DNA of 64,000 nt from Chryseobacterium luteum. Lineage in GTDB: Bacteria; Bacteroidota; Bacteroidia; Flavobacteriales; Weeksellaceae. A program made the translations under genes and the position numbers. The DNA lies in NCBI RefSeq assembly GCF_000737785.1, contig NZ_JPRO01000007.1, forward strand, positions 1-64,000. Reading direction: 5' to 3'. Position 1 is the first letter of the stretch, and each line of letters starts with the position of its first letter. The notes beneath the pieces are model-generated. The model ran no database searches and was not told the DNA's origin. It saw nothing but the letters and a program-made list of their open reading frames with translations. This document shows positions 63,901 to 64,000 of this stretch, in pieces.

Positions 63901-64000
63901 CTTGGCCAAAACTATTACTTGATTAATATCCCTATAACCGGATAATACGCGCTCTATTTCTCCCAATTCTACACGAAAGCCCCTTATTTTTATCTGGAAA
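54952..64000 (-). CDS. Non-ribosomal peptide synthetase, C-terminal 3 modules with TE (partial)
   Basis: The frame runs through the right edge; an apparent start at 63966 is only an internal TTG. Minus-strand order: end of an A domain (63700-64000), PCP1 (QLGGDSI, near 63580), epimerisation (62150-63420; AAHHLIIDAVSWRII, EGHGREQ, GWFTSLYP, FNYLGQY), C domain after E (60720-62030; NNHHSIMDGW), A2 (59150-60640; YTSGTTGLPKG, NLYGPTE), PCP2 (RLGGDSI, near 59000), C (57520-58830; HHIAFDGW), A3 (55930-57430; YTSGTTGQPKG), PCP3 (QIGGSSI, variant core, near 55790) and thioesterase (54960-55640; LLGWSLGGRF, LLDTW, CQHND). The thioesterase releases the peptide. Pocket residues read as D-A-Y-L-M-G-L-V-A (A2) and D-G-Y-V-V-A-S-V-C (A3), which I cannot match to a substrate. 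The E domain predicts a D-amino acid. Confidence 0.95.
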   Translation of the reverse strand, partial: FQIKIRGFRVELGEIERVLSGYRDINQVIVLAKTNTNGMKYLAAYYSAGTVYESFDLIEYLGEHLPDYMIPSVFTQIDSFSMTSNGKLDLKALPEPVFGDSNVYIAPNSELESELCEIYADILGLPLAGVGVEDNFFQLGGDSITAIQLVNKIRQNFDIGVINVKDIFKSNTVRLLSVRIAESRWEEKEKIGIDEQGNLEGKVNLLPIQKWFFDAVNKNILPDYNHWNHSFMLYIPELDTDVLQESVEHLADYHDAFRLLFRKNINGGYEQFYQKKLSDVKVDSLNINDLPDLDHLNAILTGWQNNFDIFSGPLFHIGYIDGYSDGSARIHVAAHHLIIDAVSWRIIQDDLQRIYTALLNKKQNEVNHSANTTEISNILKRKGTSYRQWVDIIHNYKNNNQDEQDYWKDIIREIPIYNSSLSSLKSEECHYIKSELDDSYTKKILRESNIKYNTQANDLLIATLASTLQDLIGGECQYITLEGHGREQLDDSIDLNGTMGWFTSLYPVKITIPADHSIGSLISDVKDTLRHIPNQGIGYGAIHGYTSIELPAVAFNYLGQYDTSNSANWSFVNEDTGTSVSSENKEHNMLTINCGIMNGKLIFSVAGQLPEQVLFQFTEDYKAKLIKIINNLNDQSSRNYLTLSDINYIISKKYLENIQKNAEVEGIYLANSLQQGFIYHGLNQGKSDESYRTQLFWNYHHSIDVEKLRMAWTLAQQKFSVLRLRFAWEEELVQIIDKDGALDWRYTDISNESEEEQQLIFDALCEKDRKEPYDFTKSGLFRVYLVKRSNNVYNCIFNNHHSIMDGWSNPILLQTIHEFYVKLLNNEAIHLKRDEIYSSTQMYLQDTNLEHLEYFNDSLNRIEEHEDLSGLLTVEKRNVNIADYKHIRNKAEQKITVSGSRYTDLKKLCSSNNITVNAFLQYCWHRQISIYSANKTTVLGMVVSGRDIPVENIENAVGLYINTLPVIVEHTDDSLINILKTLQNDINEISSKSNTNLAKLQKGGNRLFNSLFAFENYPIPKNTNGEIEISFIGANENLDYPLVVAVFDIDHELIFRLSYAGELFDASIINEMLNGVATTIDQFISDPSIKTPDMEYISDEVRQKEIVYDWNSADEIIPAASTLKEMFEAQVLRTPDNEAFACSGLSLTYQELNSQANQLAHYLLSKYHITADDLIAVCQTRSEYLIISILAILKTGAAYVPMDTDAPKERLRFMLDDTKSQILLTDHASYEDLKQLTSDLSITVEDVNNTVITGFTKENTAVKVRPGDLAYIIYTSGTTGLPKGVMIEHKGVIELSNAMEFLNNKYKIAGGRNSGYKKCLWYSNIIFDAHVYDIFPALLHGDSVYMVENSTRHDFNKLNAFISEHKIDFGLIPPALLDRMNPMMLNALMVGGEATGWDVIEAHLLQGIPVVNLYGPTEITVASSYHLFKPGDSNTNIGRPLPNTTYYVLDENLHVLPVGAAGELHIGGAGVSRGYLNNSELTAEKFITNPFQTVAEAETNSNARLYKTGDLVRYLPNGEVEYIGRKDFQIKIRGFRVELGEIERILSGYKEIGKVLVLDRTHGNGMKFLVGYYSAPEVYEASELNKYLSTYLPDYMIPTVFIHVDRFPMTSSGKLDIKTLPQPVPGDSDVYVAPSSELEMQLCDIYADILGLPAKTISVEDNFFRLGGDSITAIKLHVRVSKAVSKNIDLPIILKFSNIKALSAFIENSSGEILEKIVPVEVKEEEQLLSFSQERLWFIETYEGGSNIYNIPLVFKLHEKVCKESLSSSIEKIIRRHEVLRSVIKTNNNGIGYQKVIGVEEITISTEIAEGDHHLSALIHNATHKTFHLSTEPPVHIQYYQLNDSTYISIVIHHIAFDGWSVDILMKELVHYYHYYESRKEGQFLISELPDPDIQYKDYALWQRNYLSGERLEKQMSYWEKELCDYETLNLPADKLRPKKVDYTGANVLFNIPVDLSNDLRQLSKNENVSLYSVLLSAYYLLLSGYSNQTDILIGTPVAGRSQHETNQLIGFFVNTLVLRGRIKSEESILNFIKRTGELVAAAQEHQDLPFEKLVQHLNLKQDQSRNPVFQILFTVQSFGKEKSKDLNDLLKIYAEEEFRPTIAQFDMAMMIDDSEESMKGMINYATALFEPQTMQNYIDTYLEILEQLVLKTKDRNALQEIKDIKYISKEKLDENISSYQGNSKAVPNKTLQTVFEEQVEKNPDGIAFVYKDISLTFKEINIKANKLAHFLISSLSVKPDDLVAICQDRSENMLISILGILKSGAAYVPIDPDIPGSRLQYIINDTNAKAILVNTAHKKKIKEILNEVSVPLIDLQITDADTYPETNPETETKPDNLAYVIYTSGTTGQPKGVMIEHKGVLNLVCSQEDIIEEVNTNGHPHKKNMLWYYNYIFDGHVYELYNSLLKGYTIYMVDEKMRVDYYLLSKYIEENNICTAVIPPVLLQTDHILKVRTLVVAGEVSNQEIINKYLEKGVQVINSYGPTECTVCSSQHLFNIGDSILNIGKPIANVTNYILNGHLQFLPVGAIGELYIGGAGVARGYLNNEELTSEKFIPNPHQTNHEKIKGHNGILYKTGDLVRYLENGDIEYIGRKDFQVKIRGYRIELGEIENVVSGYGDINQAVVVSNAHTNGMAYLLGYYVSNTDYSSSELKSYVGKHLPNYMIPYDFMKLNEIPMTVNGKLDKKRLPSPTFGEEEEKYASPENGVQRKLVEIYSEVLGRNPGTISITDDFFQIGGSSIIAIRLIMKINNHFKTNISVMDLFNAPSINSLSELVEENNNNYKPLVLLNRNPLKKMFMIHPAMADSDVYLNLAGKLKDTYKCYGVNSYNRANDRKIDRLTALSQYYLEQIKTVQNDGPYYLLGWSLGGRFTLEIAGQLEKAGVKDINVFLLDTWMINEGMGKNEEEKERTMIKMMDSFAIPSDDRDAVRNVLLVEDIISSQPISSILEYTNVILFRATADENTASLREIYPENNVESCIRDSNQMKIIDINCQHNDILNFDEDIADIIKSMEYAEL

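Noticed and set aside
63966..64000. A start codon for the NRPS at 63966
   Set aside because: The TTG is inside the conserved A-domain segment R-V-E-L-G-E-I-E, and the frame stays open to the window edge.

Overview
The window looks like the chromosome of a Chryseobacterium-type flavobacterium (Bacteroidota). The signs are low GC content, Bacteroidota-type promoters (a TTG box, about 20 bp, then TAnnTTTG) before several genes, proteins with type IX secretion (T9SS) C-terminal sorting domains, a TonB-dependent receptor, a MoxR/Bat operon, a GlnRS, and an OlsF-like two-domain acyltransferase. The genus is an inference from gene content; no 16S rRNA gene is present.

Left part (1-13200): the left edge holds the end of an IS3-type insertion sequence. 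It is followed by an AT-rich lipoprotein gene, an ECF sigma factor with a membrane-spanning C-terminal extension coupled to an outer-membrane barrel gene, and a short isochorismate synthase (menaquinone pathway). On the minus strand come a MarC protein and a complete aerotolerance-type operon read from right to left: MoxR ATPase, GNAT acetyltransferase, DUF58 protein, a BatD-like membrane protein, BatA, BatB, BatC (TPR) and BatD.

Middle (13200-38000): an array of four ~97-bp tandem repeats is followed by divergent genes for two exported proteins. One of these is a convincing PNGase F-like deglycosylase carrying a T9SS sorting domain. Next are housekeeping and envelope genes: DinB, RlmB, lipoproteins, a YfhO-like membrane protein with a glycosyltransferase, a YpdA-type reductase, a TonB receptor, an MFS transporter, GlnRS, an alpha/beta hydrolase, MenC, class I fructose-1,6-bisphosphatase, aspartate kinase and an OlsF-like aminolipid synthase. 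Three small genes between 32010 and 32520 include a double-glycine-leader, bacteriocin-like peptide.

38000-43760: two identical tRNA-Phe genes in the same orientation flank a LytS/LytTR two-component pair. The regulator runs in frame, through a 15-A homopolymer, into a secreted leucine-rich-repeat protein with a T9SS tail.

Right part (43866-64000, all minus strand): an orphan VgrG island carries three candidate toxin genes, each overlapping a following exported protein that is probably its immunity factor. All three toxins appear aimed at peptidoglycan: a PAAR-like protein with a lytic-transglycosylase-like tail, a muramidase-like protein, and an M15-like zinc peptidase. Last is the 3' end of a large non-ribosomal peptide synthetase (A-PCP-E-C-A-PCP-C-A-PCP-TE), cut by the window edge. 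The most noteworthy points are the three-toxin VgrG island, the GG-leader peptide cluster, the regulator-LRR fusion between tRNA repeats, the membrane-anchored sigma factor and the PNGase F homologue.
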